Below, one piece after another: positions 13,102 through 13,800 of a stretch of DNA of 13,800 nucleotides. Location: positions 2,812 to 16,611 of the forward strand of contig MGRI01000005.1 in the NCBI GenBank assembly GCA_001798105.1. Reading direction: 5' to 3'. Position 1 is the first letter of the stretch, and the number at the start of each line of letters is the position of its first letter. This DNA is from Deltaproteobacteria bacterium RIFCSPHIGHO2_02_FULL_40_11 (GTDB lineage Bacteria > Bdellovibrionota > JACOXK01 > 2-02-FULL-40-11). The notes below the pieces were generated by a model, which did not search any database, was not told the DNA's origin, and was given only the letters and a program-made list of their open reading frames with translations. Made by a program: the position numbers and the translations under genes.

Positions 13102-13800
13102 CAGATGTTGACTCTTTAACGAAGGCCCTTTGGGTGCAATTTTATATTCGGCGAGAAAATTTTTCTTAAAAGATTGAAACTTTCCAAGATCAATGGCATC
13201 GCGAATTCGGCGCATAAAATCTTGATAAAAATGCGTATTGTGGATGGAGGCAAGTATAGCCCCTAAAATTTCATTATTGGAAAGTAAATGCCGCAAATAC
13301 GCCCGCGTAAAGTTCTGGCACGTATAACACCCACAATTAGGCTCAATGGGATAAAAATCGCGCCGATAATTTTTATGTGTTAAACGAATTCGACCCCGAT
13401 TTGTAAAAACAGCGCCACTTCTGGCATAGCGGGTTGGAATGACACAATCAAACATATCAATCCCACGCTCGACAGACTCTAAAAGATCTTCCGGTAATCC
13501 CACCCCCATTAAATATCTGGGTTTATCTTCCGGTAAGTTTGGAGTTGTCACCTCTAAAACATCTTTCATAATCTCTAAACCTTCCCCCACACTTACGCCA
13601 CCCACAGCATAGCCTTCAAATCCAATTTCTTGTAATCCCTCAATCGAGGCTTGCCTTAAGTCTGCATAGGTTGCGCCTTGCACAATTCCAAAAAGCGTTT
13701 GGTTTGGATTTTGATGTGCTTTGACACATCTTTTTGCCCATGCAAGCGTTCTGTAATTCGCATCGCGGGCACGATTGTATTCACATGGATATTCCACACA
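13093..13800 (-). CDS. tgt: tRNA-guanine transglycosylase, 3' part
   Basis: The frame is open to the window edge, so the N-terminal third, including the first catalytic Asp, is missing; 235 codons are visible. This enzyme exchanges guanine 34 of GUN-anticodon tRNAs for preQ1 in queuosine synthesis. Visible family marks are FGIVQGATYADLR, the GGVSVGE substrate loop, MGVGLPEDLLE, and the nucleophile Asp in FDCVIPTRYAR. The zinc site is CGCYTC with a His 26 residues after the last Cys (ASIHN). The NRGRIRLTHKNY segment is also typical. The stop codon lies inside the outer arm of palindromic element B. Confidence 0.96.
   Translation of the reverse strand, partial: CVEYPCEYNRARDANYRTLAWAKRCVKAHQNPNQTLFGIVQGATYADLRQASIEGLQEIGFEGYAVGGVSVGEGLEIMKDVLEVTTPNLPEDKPRYLMGVGLPEDLLESVERGIDMFDCVIPTRYARSGAVFTNRGRIRLTHKNYRRDFYPIEPNCGCYTCQNFTRAYLRHLLSNNEILGAILASIHNTHFYQDFMRRIRDAIDLGKFQSFKKNFLAEYKIAPKGPSLKSQHLHA

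Overview
The window reads as chromosome from a Gram-negative bacterium of moderate to low GC. The evidence is a candidate lipoprotein, a fused NuoCD, a fused gamma-alpha 2-oxoacid:ferredoxin oxidoreductase and sigma70-like promoters with exact TTGACA -35 boxes. A deltaproteobacterial or Bdellovibrio-like lineage is a guess; no taxonomic marker decides it.

Left edge (1-700, minus strand): the 5' part of a candidate lipoprotein, then a small EF-Tu-domain-2-like protein. Its promoter diverges from that of the respiratory operon.

Centre (717-9112, plus strand): a tightly overlapping block nuoCD-nuoE-nuoF-nuoG-nuoI, i.e. the NADH-dehydrogenase and connecting arms of complex I without nuoB or any membrane subunit. 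It is followed by korA-korB, which oxidise a 2-oxoacid (probably 2-oxoglutarate) and reduce ferredoxin. The genes suggest a link between TCA-cycle oxidation and quinone reduction.

Right part (9105-13800, mixed strands): a 136-nt nested palindrome right after korB; a NADAR-domain protein whose putative signal peptide is encoded partly by that palindrome; two divergent toxin-antitoxin pairs (RHH/PIN on minus, HigB/HigA-like on plus), each with a palindromic operator candidate in its promoter; an unrecognised 468-aa protein; a second 131-nt nested palindrome; and the 3' part of tgt (queuosine tRNA modification).

Three points deserve attention. (1) The palindromes after korB and tgt share two short conserved blocks, have different but self-complementary central and outer stems, lie in the same orientation relative to the upstream gene, and take in its last codons. 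They look like one element family whose outer arms come from host sequence. (2) The HigBA-like pair lies between 56-bp direct repeats equal to the last 18 codons of the 468-aa gene, differing only at silent positions and in the stop codon, like insertion of a small cassette at a gene 3' end. (3) Several genes have a -10-like box 5-10 nt before the ATG and no Shine-Dalgarno, suggesting leaderless mRNAs.
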